Shown: positions 24,850 through 33,425 of the stretch, one piece after another
Layout of the letters: every line of letters begins with the position of its first letter
Position numbering within the stretch: position 1 is the first letter of the stretch
Origin: Plantibacter sp050587525
GTDB lineage: Bacteria > Actinomycetota > Actinomycetes > Actinomycetales > Microbacteriaceae
DNA: 64,000 bases
Direction of reading: 5' to 3'
Assembly: GCF_050587525.1 (NCBI RefSeq)
Contig: NZ_JBOBFT010000008.1
Location: forward strand, 62,001-126,000
The notes under the pieces: generated by a model
Database searches by the model: none
What the model saw: the letters and a program-made list of their open reading frames with translations, nothing else
What the model was told of the DNA's origin: nothing
Program-made: the position numbers and the translations under genes

Positions 24850-25850
24850 GCCGCGGGTCCGGCGAAGTCGTGCAGGCTCTTCGACAACTGCCGGAGGGCC
24901 TGGATGCTGCGGACGGACGGGTCGAGTTCGGTCGCCGGGAGCGCGATGATCCGGTGGTCCACGACTGCGCGCATGTGGGAGGTCACGGCGTCGCTCGTCA
25001 GGAAGGCGAGCTTGTCCGATGCGCTGTCGCCGGCGATGCCGCGGGTCGAATCGGCGATCACGAGCACGTCCGGATCCCGCTGGGCGATGTCGTCCCAGCT
25101 CACCTCGGTCCACTGACTGCGCAGATCGCTGAACGCGTTGGTCCCGCCGGCGAGCGTCGTCATGACGTTCGCGAGGCCGGTCGAACCGGCGACGATGGGG
25201 GAGCCGTTGATGGTCGAGTACAGCCAGACGATCGACGGCTGCTTCGGAAGAGGTGTCGCCTTCGCAACGTCGTCGAGCACGTGCTGCTGCTTCGTGACGA
25301 GGGCTGCGCCTCGCTCCGGCACGTCGAAGATCGTGGCGAGGTCGGTGATCTCGTGACCGATCTGTTCGAAGCCGGCGGGCGCGATGAGGGACTGGTCCTC
25401 GCAGTCGTTCGAGGAGAGGTACGCGGGGACGCCCAGGTCGACGAGGTCCTTGCGGCTCCCCGCGGCATCTGGGCCGAACGCGGAGGAGCGCATCGAGTAC
25501 ACGAGGTCGGGATTCTGCTCGCGGACCTGTTCAGTCGTCGGGTACTGCTCGGAGAGGACGGGGACGGTCGCGTAGTCCTTCTGGAACTCGGTGCCGATGA
25601 CGTCGGTTCGGTAGGCGGTGCCGATCATGCGGTCGTGGAGGCCGAGGGCGAGGAGCATCTCGGTCGCCCCTTGGTCCATCGTGATGGCGCGGGTCGGCGG
25701 CGTGGTGACGTCGAGGGGGAGGCCGCAACTGTCGATCCGGGTCGCGGAAGCGGTGGGGGATGGGGCGCCGGCTGCGGGCGATGAGCACGCGGTGAGGACG
25801 AGCGCCGAGGCGATGAGGGGGACCATCGCCTTATTGAGAATGATTGTCAT
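24846..25850 (-). CDS. metal-chelate ABC importer, substrate-binding lipoprotein
   Basis: A 334-residue periplasmic-binding-type lipoprotein. The signal peptide ends in lipobox LTAC (Cys near residue 22), then a Ser/Thr/Ala/Pro linker and two lobes. The first lobe has TMDQGATEMLLALGLHDRMIGTAY, the second NPDLVYSMRSSAF and DPDVLVIADSTRG, as in class III binding proteins for siderophores or B12. ATG 25850 is used because a -10 box (TAAAGT) lies 7 nt upstream, implying a leaderless mRNA. ATG 25826 would still leave a signal peptide. A Fur/Zur-like box overlaps the start. It leads the operon with the methyltransferase, permease and ATPase. Confidence 0.88.
   Translation of the reverse strand: MTIILNKAMVPLIASALVLTACSSPAAGAPSPTASATRIDSCGLPLDVTTPPTRAITMDQGATEMLLALGLHDRMIGTAYRTDVIGTEFQKDYATVPVLSEQYPTTEQVREQNPDLVYSMRSSAFGPDAAGSRKDLVDLGVPAYLSSNDCEDQSLIAPAGFEQIGHEITDLATIFDVPERGAALVTKQQHVLDDVAKATPLPKQPSIVWLYSTINGSPIVAGSTGLANVMTTLAGGTNAFSDLRSQWTEVSWDDIAQRDPDVLVIADSTRGIAGDSASDKLAFLTSDAVTSHMRAVVDHRIIALPATELDPSVRSIQALRQLSKSLHDFAGPAA
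25835..25849. promoter_or_regulatory. Fur/Zur-type metal repressor box
   Basis: TGAGAATGATTGTCA is a 7-1-7 dyad with a single mismatch between arms, matching the pattern bound by Fur-family repressors. It covers the predicted transcription and translation start of the binding-protein gene. In Actinobacteria iron uptake is mostly under DtxR/IdeR, whose box is different, while this pattern is typical of Zur. A zinc-linked role for the operon is therefore inferred. Confidence 0.6.
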
Positions 25851-25972
25851 GAAGGGTACTTTAGGGCATGCCGAGCTGCCGGAGCGAATCCGAGAGACTG
25901 TCGGATTCGCTCCGGTGCAGGCGAGGACCCCGGCGCCTTCGCAGCGCCCGGAATCCGGCGGAAACGCGCGGC

Positions 25973-27118
25973 TCAGCGCCCGAACGCGGTCGCCGAAGGG
26001 CAGTCGAACGGATCTCCGCCGGCGGACAGCCCCACCCGGTTGAGGTAGCGGATGACGATCGCGTACGACTCCCGCAGACTCGTCTCCGTGTACGTCACAT
26101 CGCGCGACTCGCAATATTCCCTGGCGATGAGACGCGCCCGGTGGAGGTTCGGCCGGGGCATGTTGGGGAAGAGGTGATGCTCCACCTGATGGTTCAGGCC
26201 GCCCATGAAGGTGTCCATGACCCAGCCGCCGCGGATGTTGCGCGAGGTGAGGACCTGGCGGCGCAGGAAGTCGACCTTCGAGTCCTTCGGCAGGAGCGGC
26301 ATGCCCTTGTGGTTGGGCGCGAACGATGCGCCCATGTAGACGCCGAACACGGCCAGTTGCACTCCGAGGAAGGCGAACGCCATGCCGAGCGGCATGAGGA
26401 GGAACACGATGGCGACGTACACGCTGATGCGGGTGACGAGCATCGAGATCTCGAGCCACCGCTTGTCGACCTTGCCTCGGCCGAACACCGTGCGGAAGCC
26501 GTGCAGGTGCAGGTTGATGCCCTCGAGCATCAGGATGGGGAAGAAGAAGTAGCCCTGGCGCTTCGTGAACCACGCATACGGGCCCTTCGCTCTCGCGGCG
26601 TCCTCGCCCGTGAAGGAGACGACGTCGCGTTCGATGTCAGGGTCCTTCCCGAGGACGTTCGGGTTGCCGTGGTGTCTGCTGTGCTTCGTCATCCACCACG
26701 AGTAGCTGATGCCGACGAAGAGGTTCGCGAGCGTCCGGCCGGCGACATCGTTCGCCTTGCCTGATTCGAAGACCTGGCGATGGGAGGCCTCGTGGGCGAG
26801 GAACGCGAACTGGGTGAATACGATGCCGAGCGCGCCGGCGAGGATGAGTTGGAACCAGGAGTCGCCGAGCAGGGCCATTCCCGTGCCGATGCCGGCGAGC
26901 ACGAGTGTGAGGCCGGAGAACATCGCGAGGTAGAAGCCTGTCCGGCGCTTCAAGAGGCCGGCGTCGCGCACCGTGTGGAGGAGCGCGGAGTATTCGGAGG
27001 TCGGGTTGGGGCGGCCGTCTCGCGGCGTCGTCCTGCGGACGGGCCCGAGGCTCGCATCGCGGGCGACGGCTGGCGTGTGCGCACTCGAATCTGCTGCGGG
27101 TGCTGCTGAGGTGGTCAT
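25973..27118 (-). CDS. membrane fatty acid desaturase
   Basis: A 381-residue di-iron acyl-lipid/acyl-CoA desaturase that introduces a double bond into membrane fatty acids. Three histidine boxes are intact: HEASH (near residue 120), HSRHH (near 155) and QVEHHLFP (near 315). The last, with Gln in place of the first His, is typical of front-end and linoleoyl-CoA desaturases. Four hydrophobic segments are visible. ATG 27118 is chosen; the polar 50-residue N-terminus precedes the domain. It stands alone, divergent from the ABC operon only by orientation of spacing, with its own promoter region. Confidence 0.9.
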   Translation of the reverse strand: MTTSAAPAADSSAHTPAVARDASLGPVRRTTPRDGRPNPTSEYSALLHTVRDAGLLKRRTGFYLAMFSGLTLVLAGIGTGMALLGDSWFQLILAGALGIVFTQFAFLAHEASHRQVFESGKANDVAGRTLANLFVGISYSWWMTKHSRHHGNPNVLGKDPDIERDVVSFTGEDAARAKGPYAWFTKRQGYFFFPILMLEGINLHLHGFRTVFGRGKVDKRWLEISMLVTRISVYVAIVFLLMPLGMAFAFLGVQLAVFGVYMGASFAPNHKGMPLLPKDSKVDFLRRQVLTSRNIRGGWVMDTFMGGLNHQVEHHLFPNMPRPNLHRARLIAREYCESRDVTYTETSLRESYAIVIRYLNRVGLSAGGDPFDCPSATAFGR

Positions 27119-27300
27119 GAAGCCCTCCAAGCCTCGAGTCGCGTGGAGCGCGACATCTGCGGAACGGTGACCGAGGTCTGGGGCTACCACGGCCAACCGT
27201 ACGCTCGTTCCCTGCGGGTGGCGCCCAGCCAACGGTCAGGCCGGAAGGGGCGAGTCAGATCGACGGGTCGTTGACCGCGCGGACGTTGGGATCCGGGCGC

Positions 27301-28083
27301 TCAGAGTTGCAGCTGGGAGAGTGCCTTGTCCATCTCCGACGCCATGTGCGCGTAGCCGTCGTCGTTCGGGTGCAGGCCGTCCGCGGCCATCCACTCCGGG
27401 TGGCCTTCGATCCAGTGGGACGCGCCGGGGACCGTGTCCGCGCCGATCCGTTTCGCGGCATCGGCGACCCAGTCGCTGATCGTCTGCAGCGAGGCAGGCC
27501 GCTCGTCGGTGTACCAGAACGGTTCGACGACGATGAATCTCGCTTCCGGCAGTGCATCGTGGAGCCGCGTCAGGTCGGCGTCGATCTGCGAGTGGATGCG
27601 GTCCGCCGCGATGTCGAAACTGAAGTTGTCGTTCAGTCCCATCGTGACGAAGACGATGTCCGGGTGCTGTTCGATGATGAGGGACGGGAGGTCGCCGCTG
27701 CCCTCGCCTGCACCGTTGCGGTTGTTGACGAATCCGAGGCCGTTGACGCTCGGGTTGAATTCGCGCCAGCCGCGTTCCTGGCAGATGATCGTGGACCATC
27801 GTTTCGCGGGATCGCTCGCCCCCGTGCCGAGCGTGTAGGAGTCGCCGTAGAACGCGACGAGTGGTTCGCCCTCGTTCGATCCGACGGGGCCGGCGTCGTT
27901 CCCCTGAACGCCGGCGGTGGCGCAGCCGGCGAGGCCGATGCCGACCGTGGCGACGGCGAGCGCCGCGAACAGGGCCGTGCGGACTCTGATCCAGATCGGG
28001 ACGTGCGACTCTCGCGGGTCCAGCCTCTGGGACCGACTCCGCTGGAGGCGGGTGGGCTCTGTGCGTGCTCGGCGCGTGGTCAT
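27301..28083 (-). CDS. secreted SGNH/GDSL hydrolase
   Basis: A 260-residue exported esterase-like hydrolase. After a 30-residue basic N-terminus comes a hydrophobic segment ending AGCATAG, a possible lipobox. The catalytic blocks are FYGDSYTLG (nucleophile Ser, block I), VTMGLNDN (block III Asn) and DGLHPNDDGYAHMA (Asp-His of block V). This resembles SGNH deacylases acting on polysaccharides or lipids; the substrate is unknown. Its ATG overlaps the stop of the WYL regulator gene by 4 bp, so both are cotranscribed. Confidence 0.85.
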   Translation of the reverse strand: MTTRRARTEPTRLQRSRSQRLDPRESHVPIWIRVRTALFAALAVATVGIGLAGCATAGVQGNDAGPVGSNEGEPLVAFYGDSYTLGTGASDPAKRWSTIICQERGWREFNPSVNGLGFVNNRNGAGEGSGDLPSLIIEQHPDIVFVTMGLNDNFSFDIAADRIHSQIDADLTRLHDALPEARFIVVEPFWYTDERPASLQTISDWVADAAKRIGADTVPGASHWIEGHPEWMAADGLHPNDDGYAHMASEMDKALSQLQL

Positions 28084-29189
28084 GTCGGGAGTTCGGAGCC
28101 GACGGTCGATCGGCTGGGTCTGTCGGCCGTGGCGGCAGCGCCGGCCGTGGCGGCAGCGCCGGCCGAAACGGCACGGCCGGATGAAGCGGCGTTCCGTCCC
28201 GCGAGCAGTGCGAACGCTTCGGTGAGCTCCGGCGGCCCGATCACGTCGACGTCCGTGTCGAACCGACCGAGCGATGCGGCGAGCGCGACCCAGGACCACG
28301 ACCCGACCGTGTAGCGGGAGCGGTCCGGCCCGATCGCCTCGACGGTGCCGTCTCCGGCGAACGGGAGCACGGCGCTTGCCGGGAGGTGGAGGACGACCGT
28401 GCCGATGCACGGCCAGGCGTTGTCCCGCTCGGAGCCCTTGAAGCGGGCGGAGACGAATGCGCGGGCGTCACCGCCCGGGACGCGGCGCGGGGTGAAGCGC
28501 GGACCGTTCGGTGTGCGCGGGACGATGCGGTCGGCGCGGAAGATACGCCACTCGTCGTGTTCGAGATCCCAGGCGACGAGGTACCAGCGCCCGAGGGACG
28601 TCACGAGGTGGTGGGGCTCGACTTTGCGGGGCGGCCGGATCGCCTGATCGCCGCCTGCAGGACCGGTGTCGACACGGGAACCGGTGACCTCGTCCGGACG
28701 ACTGCTCCTGTCGTCGAATCGCAGGACCTCGTGCGCTCGGACGGCCGTCGACAGTGCGATGAGCACGTGCGGCGAGACGGAGGCCGCGGGTCCGTCGCCA
28801 GGGCGCGGCACGGTCGTGAAATCGATGGCGTCAGCGCGATGGCGGAGCCGTGACGGCAGGACCTGCCGGACGGTGGTCAGCGCCCTCAGCGCCGATTCCT
28901 CGATGCCCGCTCCCGTCATCGTCGCCGTCTGGAGGGCGAGTGTCAGCGCGATGACCTGGTCGTCGTCGAACAGCAACGGCGGCAGCTCGCTTCCCGCGTC
29001 GAGCCGATATCCGCCATCGGGACCCATCGTCGCCTCGATGCGATAGCCCATCTCCCGGAGCCGATCGATGTCCCGACGCACCGTGCGATGACTGATCTCC
29101 AGACGCTCGGCGAGGACCGCACCCGGCCAGTCGCGTCTCGTCTGCAGGAGCGATAGCAGATTGAGGAGGCGCGTGGTCGGAGTGGGCAT
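28080..29189 (-). CDS. WYL-domain transcriptional regulator (DeoR-type HTH)
   Basis: A 369-residue regulator. The N-terminal winged helix (MPTPTTRLLNLLSLLQTRRDWPGA, LEISHRTVRRDIDRLREMGY) binds DNA. The middle WYL domain (HHLVTSLGRWYLVAWDLEHDEWRIFRADRI) senses a ligand or nucleic acid. The C-terminal WCX extension ends in an Ala-rich tail containing a duplicated 18-bp unit (28122-28157). It is cotranscribed with the SGNH hydrolase and is divergent from the VOC protein gene at 29291, which is a plausible target. Confidence 0.88.
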   Translation of the reverse strand: MPTPTTRLLNLLSLLQTRRDWPGAVLAERLEISHRTVRRDIDRLREMGYRIEATMGPDGGYRLDAGSELPPLLFDDDQVIALTLALQTATMTGAGIEESALRALTTVRQVLPSRLRHRADAIDFTTVPRPGDGPAASVSPHVLIALSTAVRAHEVLRFDDRSSRPDEVTGSRVDTGPAGGDQAIRPPRKVEPHHLVTSLGRWYLVAWDLEHDEWRIFRADRIVPRTPNGPRFTPRRVPGGDARAFVSARFKGSERDNAWPCIGTVVLHLPASAVLPFAGDGTVEAIGPDRSRYTVGSWSWVALAASLGRFDTDVDVIGPPELTEAFALLAGRNAASSGRAVSAGAAATAGAAATADRPSRSTVGSELPT

Positions 29190-29290
29190 GGTTTGAGCAT
29201 ATTCGGAGTCGAGGACCGAAAGTGTCCTAGATGATTGCGAGAGTGGATGCTGTCGGGGAGACGCCCCGCGCAGTGCACCGAGGAGCAGTC

Positions 29291-29758
29291 ATGAGCATCA
29301 CAACCACCACCCACCTCAACTTCCGCGGAGACGCTCGTGCGGCCCTGGAGTTCTACCAGTCGGTCTTCGGCGGCCGGGTCACGATCGCCACGTACGGCGA
29401 TTTCGGCATGCCGAAGGACCTCCCGGGCGCTGACGGCGTCGTGTTCGGTCAGGTCGAGAACACCGACGGCTTCCGTGTGATGGCGTACGACATCCCCGGC
29501 CAGTCCGGCGGTTCGGCCGCACACGCGGGATCAACCCGTCGTGAGAACGGCGCCACCATCACCGATCAGCCGTTCTTCGTCTCGGTCCGCGGCGACACCC
29601 TCGAAGCAGTCCAGACCTACTGGTCGGCCCTGTCCGTCGGCGCCACCGTCGTCGAGCCGCTCGCGGCATCGGCGTGGAGCCCTGGATTCGGCATGTTGAC
29701 CGATGCCTTCGGCGTGACCTGGGTCATCGACGTCGCCGCTGCGTACAGCGCCGAGTAG
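29291..29758 (+). CDS. VOC/glyoxalase superfamily protein (PhnB-like)
   Basis: A 155-residue vicinal-oxygen-chelate fold protein starting at ATG 29291 after AGGAGCAGTC. THLNFRGDARAALEFYQSVFGGRV is the PhnB/3-demethylubiquinone-like entry motif, and ATVVEPLAASAWSPGFGMLTDAFGVTWVID closes the second module. Such proteins can be enzymes or resistance binders; no specific substrate is indicated. It is transcribed divergently from the WYL regulator. Confidence 0.85.
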   Translation: MSITTTTHLNFRGDARAALEFYQSVFGGRVTIATYGDFGMPKDLPGADGVVFGQVENTDGFRVMAYDIPGQSGGSAAHAGSTRRENGATITDQPFFVSVRGDTLEAVQTYWSALSVGATVVEPLAASAWSPGFGMLTDAFGVTWVIDVAAAYSAE

Positions 29759-29769
29759 TCATGAGCTCT

Positions 29770-29796
29770 GCGGCGGTTCGGGCGTGCCCGCGCCGC
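29770..29796. terminator. short bidirectional terminator
   Basis: GCGGCG (29770-29775) and CGCCGC (29791-29796) enclose a second stem CGGGC/GCCCG. It lies between convergent genes. Confidence 0.45.
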
Positions 29797-29807
29797 TGCA
29801 GACGCTT

Positions 29808-30152
29808 TCAGCTGAGCTCCGCCAGGCGGGTTCGCACGATCGTCTCGATCACGTCGTCCGGCAGGGGATGGTCGGCCGTGAACCTGATCGTGCCCTTCGA
29901 GAGGGAGTAATCGCCCAGCTGGTCCGCCACGGCTTCGACGACGGCGGGGGAGAAGGGGAGCACCGACAGGTGCTTCGCGGACGCGGCGACGCCGATGAGC
30001 GGCCGGCCGTCGACCTTGAGTGCCGGCATCCCGTAGCTCGTGCCGTCGACCGCGTCCGGTGCGATGCGTCGTGCGATCTCGATGACGTGCAGCAGGCTTG
30101 CCCGGTCCGCCGGTGTGGCCTCGGCCAGTGCTTCCTCGATCGATGCCGTCAT
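29808..30152 (-). CDS. DUF1801-like/YdhG-type small protein
   Basis: A 114-residue protein resembling the YdhG/YjbR-like DUF1801 group. IAPDAVDGTSYGMPALKVDGRPLIGVAASAKHLSVLPFSP and a C-terminal GTIRFTADHPLPDDVIETIVRTR are the typical segments. Members have been called iron chaperones (Bacillus) but biochemical roles are not established. ATG 30152. It is followed on the same strand by a small-membrane-protein pair upstream, about 30 bp apart, so a common transcript is possible. Confidence 0.75.
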   Translation of the reverse strand: MTASIEEALAEATPADRASLLHVIEIARRIAPDAVDGTSYGMPALKVDGRPLIGVAASAKHLSVLPFSPAVVEAVADQLGDYSLSKGTIRFTADHPLPDDVIETIVRTRLAELS

Positions 30153-30183
30153 GCGGCGATCCTGCCAGCCCACGGCCGATCCT

Positions 30184-30801
30184 TCAACCGTTCCGTGTGC
30201 TCGCGAGGTCCTCCTGCCCGAGAGGCGGTCGCGTTCTCGCTCCCAGGACGATCCCGAGGATACCGATGAAGATCTGGACGGTGGCAGTCACCAGGGCGGC
30301 CCATGATGTGACCACAAAAACAGCCCAGTCCTCGGCGCCGCGCGCGTTGGCGAGGACTGCTTGCGTGAGCAGCCAGCAGACCGTCTGCACGGTGACGGCG
30401 CCGAGAGGTGCCCAGCGCCATCTCGGTGGAAGGGTCACTGTTCTTCCGAGGTGCACGACGACCACAGCGATGATGCCCAGACGCACGAATCCTGCCGTCG
30501 CGCTGACATCCGGCACGGTGAGCGGGGCGGATGCTTCGTCCGGGAGGATCACGGCGAGCCCGGCGGCGAGCGAGCCGGCCGCGAGTACGACGGTGGCGAG
30601 TGTTGCGGTATGTCTGCCGCGGAAAATGTTGTGTACGGAGCCTCCGCCGAAGGCGAACAACAGCAGCCCTGCCGCGAAGAGAATTCCACCGATCAGCCCG
30701 GACCCGAGCACATGAGCTGGAAGGGTGAACTCCACGATGGACGACGCGACGAATGCCGACCCGCCGAGAATCCAGTCCCATCTCACGGTTGCCTGCGTCA
30801 T
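30184..30801 (-). CDS. six-helix integral membrane protein of unknown function
   Basis: A 205-residue protein with about six hydrophobic segments and no catalytic motif visible. The sequence starts MTQATVRWDWILGGSAFVASSIVEFTLP. It overlaps the upstream small membrane protein gene by 4 bp (30798-30801), so the two form a translationally coupled pair. Codon use matches the backbone. It may be a small membrane partner or sensor, but nothing specific can be said. Confidence 0.6.
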   Translation of the reverse strand: MTQATVRWDWILGGSAFVASSIVEFTLPAHVLGSGLIGGILFAAGLLLFAFGGGSVHNIFRGRHTATLATVVLAAGSLAAGLAVILPDEASAPLTVPDVSATAGFVRLGIIAVVVVHLGRTVTLPPRWRWAPLGAVTVQTVCWLLTQAVLANARGAEDWAVFVVTSWAALVTATVQIFIGILGIVLGARTRPPLGQEDLASTRNG

Positions 30802-31049
30802 CGTGCGTCCTTCATTCCGGGGTCTGCTCGGGGAGCGCTGCGTCGTGAGGAATCGCTCATGGTGCGGCGAATGTGGCGCCAGACGGAGAAGTTCACGTAC
30901 CAGAAGAGGGCGTCGATGCCGGCGACTCCGACGGCGTCCGAGGGTGACACGGTGCCGATGTCTAAGAGGAAGAGGACGAGTTGTAGCGCTACAAGCGGCG
31001 ACATCACGATCGTTGCGAGCAGCGCGGGACCGATCCGCTTCCGCGTCAT
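30798..31049 (-). CDS. small two-helix membrane protein
   Basis: An 83-residue protein with two hydrophobic helices (ALLATIVMSPLVALQLVLFLL and a second around AGIDALFWYVNF) and a basic C-terminus. ATG 31049. It is coupled by ATGA overlap to the following 205-residue membrane protein. The family is not recognised. The 274-bp gap upstream to tadA at 31324 is AT-richer and probably holds divergent promoters. Confidence 0.55.
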   Translation of the reverse strand: MTRKRIGPALLATIVMSPLVALQLVLFLLDIGTVSPSDAVGVAGIDALFWYVNFSVWRHIRRTMSDSSRRSAPRADPGMKDAR

Positions 31050-31323
31050 GCGACGCCTTCGATCCTCTCCGACGGCTGAGGTCGAGTGACGGCAGCTCCT
31101 GGACGCGGTGCGGAATGCTTGCTTCGGAACCATCTCATCCGACCAACATACGACAGCACTGAGCATCACACATATTAAGCTTGAGTAACGACCGCTGCAG
31201 CGCGGAAGCTGCCGAGCTGTTCCCGATCGACACGCTCCGGTAGACGGCGCCGGCGGACCGAAGCCGTCGGCCGCCTGTGGAGAACTTTGACGGGGGTCGT
31301 GCCGCTTCGAGCATGATGCTCCG

Positions 31324-32559
31324 ATGGGTTCTGCAGCGGAGTACATCACGGGTCGGGTTCGTGAGCGGGTGCGCGCGGAAGGCGATCGTGATGCGAGACG
31401 GTCGCCCGATGCCGCCGGCCGGATCACGCGCGAGGAGGTGCGGCGGTACAACGAGCACGCGTTGAACGGCTCGGCTGCGCTCATCGGTGATGAGGCCGGC
31501 ATGGAGTTCGAGGTCCTCGCATCGGTCACGGGTTTCGGCGCACTCCAGCAGTACCTCGACGATCCGTCGATCGAAGAGATCTGGATCAACGAACCGACGA
31601 AGGTGTTCGTCGCCCGCGACGGCCTCGCGGAACTCACCGGGACGGTCCTGACCGAGTCGATCGTCCGAGACCTCGTGGAGCGGATGCTCCAATCCACCGG
31701 CAGGCGCGTGGATCTCTCGAGCCCCTTCGTGGACGCGTCGCTCCCGGACGGCTCGCGTCTTCATGTGGCGATCCCGGATGCGACGAGACGCCACTACTCC
31801 GTGAACATCCGCAAGTTCTCCTCCCGCATCCGTGACCTCGGCCACCTCGTCGCTTCGGGCTCCCTCAGTTACGACGCCGCCGACTTCCTGCGCGCGAGCG
31901 TGCTCGCCGGAGCGAACATCCTCGTGTCGGGTGCCACCCAGGCTGGCAAGACGACCCTGCTCAACGCGCTCATCTCCACCGCGGAACCGCGACTCCGGAT
32001 CGTGACCGTGGAGGAGACGTTCGAACTGTCCCCGCAGAACCGCGACATCGTCGCGTTGCAATGCCGACAGCCCAGTCTGGAGGGGACCGGCGAGATCACG
32101 CTTCGCCGCCTCATCAAGGAGGCGCTGCGGATGCGTCCTGACCGACTCATCGTCGGCGAGGTCCGCGAGGCCGAGAGCCTCGACCTCCTCATCGCTCTGA
32201 ACAGCGGTATCCCCGGCATGTGCAGCATCCACGCGAACTCCGCACGAGACGCCCTCGGGAAGCTCTGCACGCTGCCGCTCCTGGCCGGACGCAACATCGA
32301 CTCGTCGTTCGTCCTGCCCACCGTCGCCGCGTGCATCGATCTCGTGGTGCACTGCGAACTCGACCGCCACGGGCGTCGTCATGTGGCCGAGATCGTCTCG
32401 GTGAGCGGTGCGACCAACGGGCACATCATCGAGACCTCCTCGCTCTTCGAACGGCACGACGGTGAGTTGCGGTCGACGGGGAGGCATCCGATGCGTGACG
32501 GGAAGTACCGCCGTGCCCGAATCGATCTCGGGCCGATGCTGCGCGGGGACGGGCGATGA
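31324..32559 (+). CDS. tadA: Tad/Flp pilus secretion ATPase (CpaF/TadA)
   Basis: A 411-residue type II/IV secretion-type hexameric ATPase that drives assembly of Flp pili. The N-terminal domain has DPSIEEIWINEPTKVFV. Walker A is GATQAGKTT (about residues 203-211), with the usual second Gly replaced. The Asp box VTVEETFEL, Walker B RPDRLIVGEVREAESLD (about 270-286) and His box SIHANSARDAL are intact. It opens the tad operon, overlapping tadB by 4 bp. No tadZ/cpaE-like gene precedes it, which differs from the common actinobacterial arrangement. Confidence 0.93.
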   Translation: MGSAAEYITGRVRERVRAEGDRDARRSPDAAGRITREEVRRYNEHALNGSAALIGDEAGMEFEVLASVTGFGALQQYLDDPSIEEIWINEPTKVFVARDGLAELTGTVLTESIVRDLVERMLQSTGRRVDLSSPFVDASLPDGSRLHVAIPDATRRHYSVNIRKFSSRIRDLGHLVASGSLSYDAADFLRASVLAGANILVSGATQAGKTTLLNALISTAEPRLRIVTVEETFELSPQNRDIVALQCRQPSLEGTGEITLRRLIKEALRMRPDRLIVGEVREAESLDLLIALNSGIPGMCSIHANSARDALGKLCTLPLLAGRNIDSSFVLPTVAACIDLVVHCELDRHGRRHVAEIVSVSGATNGHIIETSSLFERHDGELRSTGRHPMRDGKYRRARIDLGPMLRGDGR

Positions 32560-33425
32560 GCCTCGTCGTCGGATCGATCCTCGCCGCAGGGCTCCTCCTC
32601 GTCGGCGCGCCGTGGCTCTGGCCCGACCCGATCGGCGTCCGAGCGTTCATCGAAGGCATCGGACCGATCAGCACGCTGCGCGAGATGCTGCAGCACGCGG
32701 GACTTCCCGGCCGATTCTGGGCGCCGTTCCTCGTCGTCTGCGCGGTCGTGGGGGTCGTGATGGCCGTCGTCGTCCATGGACTGTGCCGGGTGCTGCCCCT
32801 CACGATCGTCGTCGGTGTGGTCGGGGTGGTCGCCCCGGTCGTGGTGCTCCGGACCCGATCAAATGGCAGACGTCGTGTGCAACGAACGCTCTGGCCGGAC
32901 GTCGTCGACCATCTCGTCTCCGGCGCCCGCTCCGGCCTCGCGCTGCCCGACAGTGTCGCGGCCCTCGCGACGGTGGGACCCGTCATCCTCCAACCCGCGT
33001 TCACGGAGTACGTCCACGATTACCGGATGACCGGCAACTTCGCCGTCTGCCTCGATCGACTCAAGACCGCGCTGGCCGATCCGGTCGCGGATCGCATCGT
33101 GGAGACGTTGCGCATGGCTCGCGATGTCGGCGGCACCGATCTGCCGATCGTCCTCCGGACCCTCGCGAGTCAGCTCCGGGAGGACGCCGCGATCAGAGCG
33201 GAAGCGGAAGCCAGGCAGGGCTGGGTTCGGAACGCAGCGCGGCTCGGCGTCGCCGCACCGTGGCTGATCCTCCTGCTGTTGGCGTCGAGGCCCGAAGCAG
33301 CGGCCGCCTACAACTCCCACGAGGGAGCCGTACTCATCGTCGGCGGTCTCATCGTGTCTGTGCTCGCCTACCAGGTCATGCTGCGGGTCGGCCGGCTGCA
33401 GACCGAACGGCGATGGTTCCGATGA
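32556..33425 (+). CDS. tadB: Tad pilus inner-membrane platform protein TadB
   Basis: A 289-residue membrane protein of the type II secretion F (GspF-like) family. Two N-terminal helices are followed by the cytoplasmic helical domain with LWPDVVDHLVSGARSGLALPDSVAALA and DVGGTDLPIVLRTLASQLREDAAIRAEAEARQ, then two C-terminal helices. It forms the platform with TadC on which TadA acts. Overlaps on both sides (4 bp with each neighbour) show tight operon packing. Confidence 0.88.
   Translation: MSLVVGSILAAGLLLVGAPWLWPDPIGVRAFIEGIGPISTLREMLQHAGLPGRFWAPFLVVCAVVGVVMAVVVHGLCRVLPLTIVVGVVGVVAPVVVLRTRSNGRRRVQRTLWPDVVDHLVSGARSGLALPDSVAALATVGPVILQPAFTEYVHDYRMTGNFAVCLDRLKTALADPVADRIVETLRMARDVGGTDLPIVLRTLASQLREDAAIRAEAEARQGWVRNAARLGVAAPWLILLLLASRPEAAAAYNSHEGAVLIVGGLIVSVLAYQVMLRVGRLQTERRWFR

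Noticed and set aside
24846..25850. Simple iron-siderophore labelling of the ABC operon
   Set aside because: The family fits, but the Fur/Zur-type box rather than a DtxR/IdeR box makes iron uncertain. The metal is left open.
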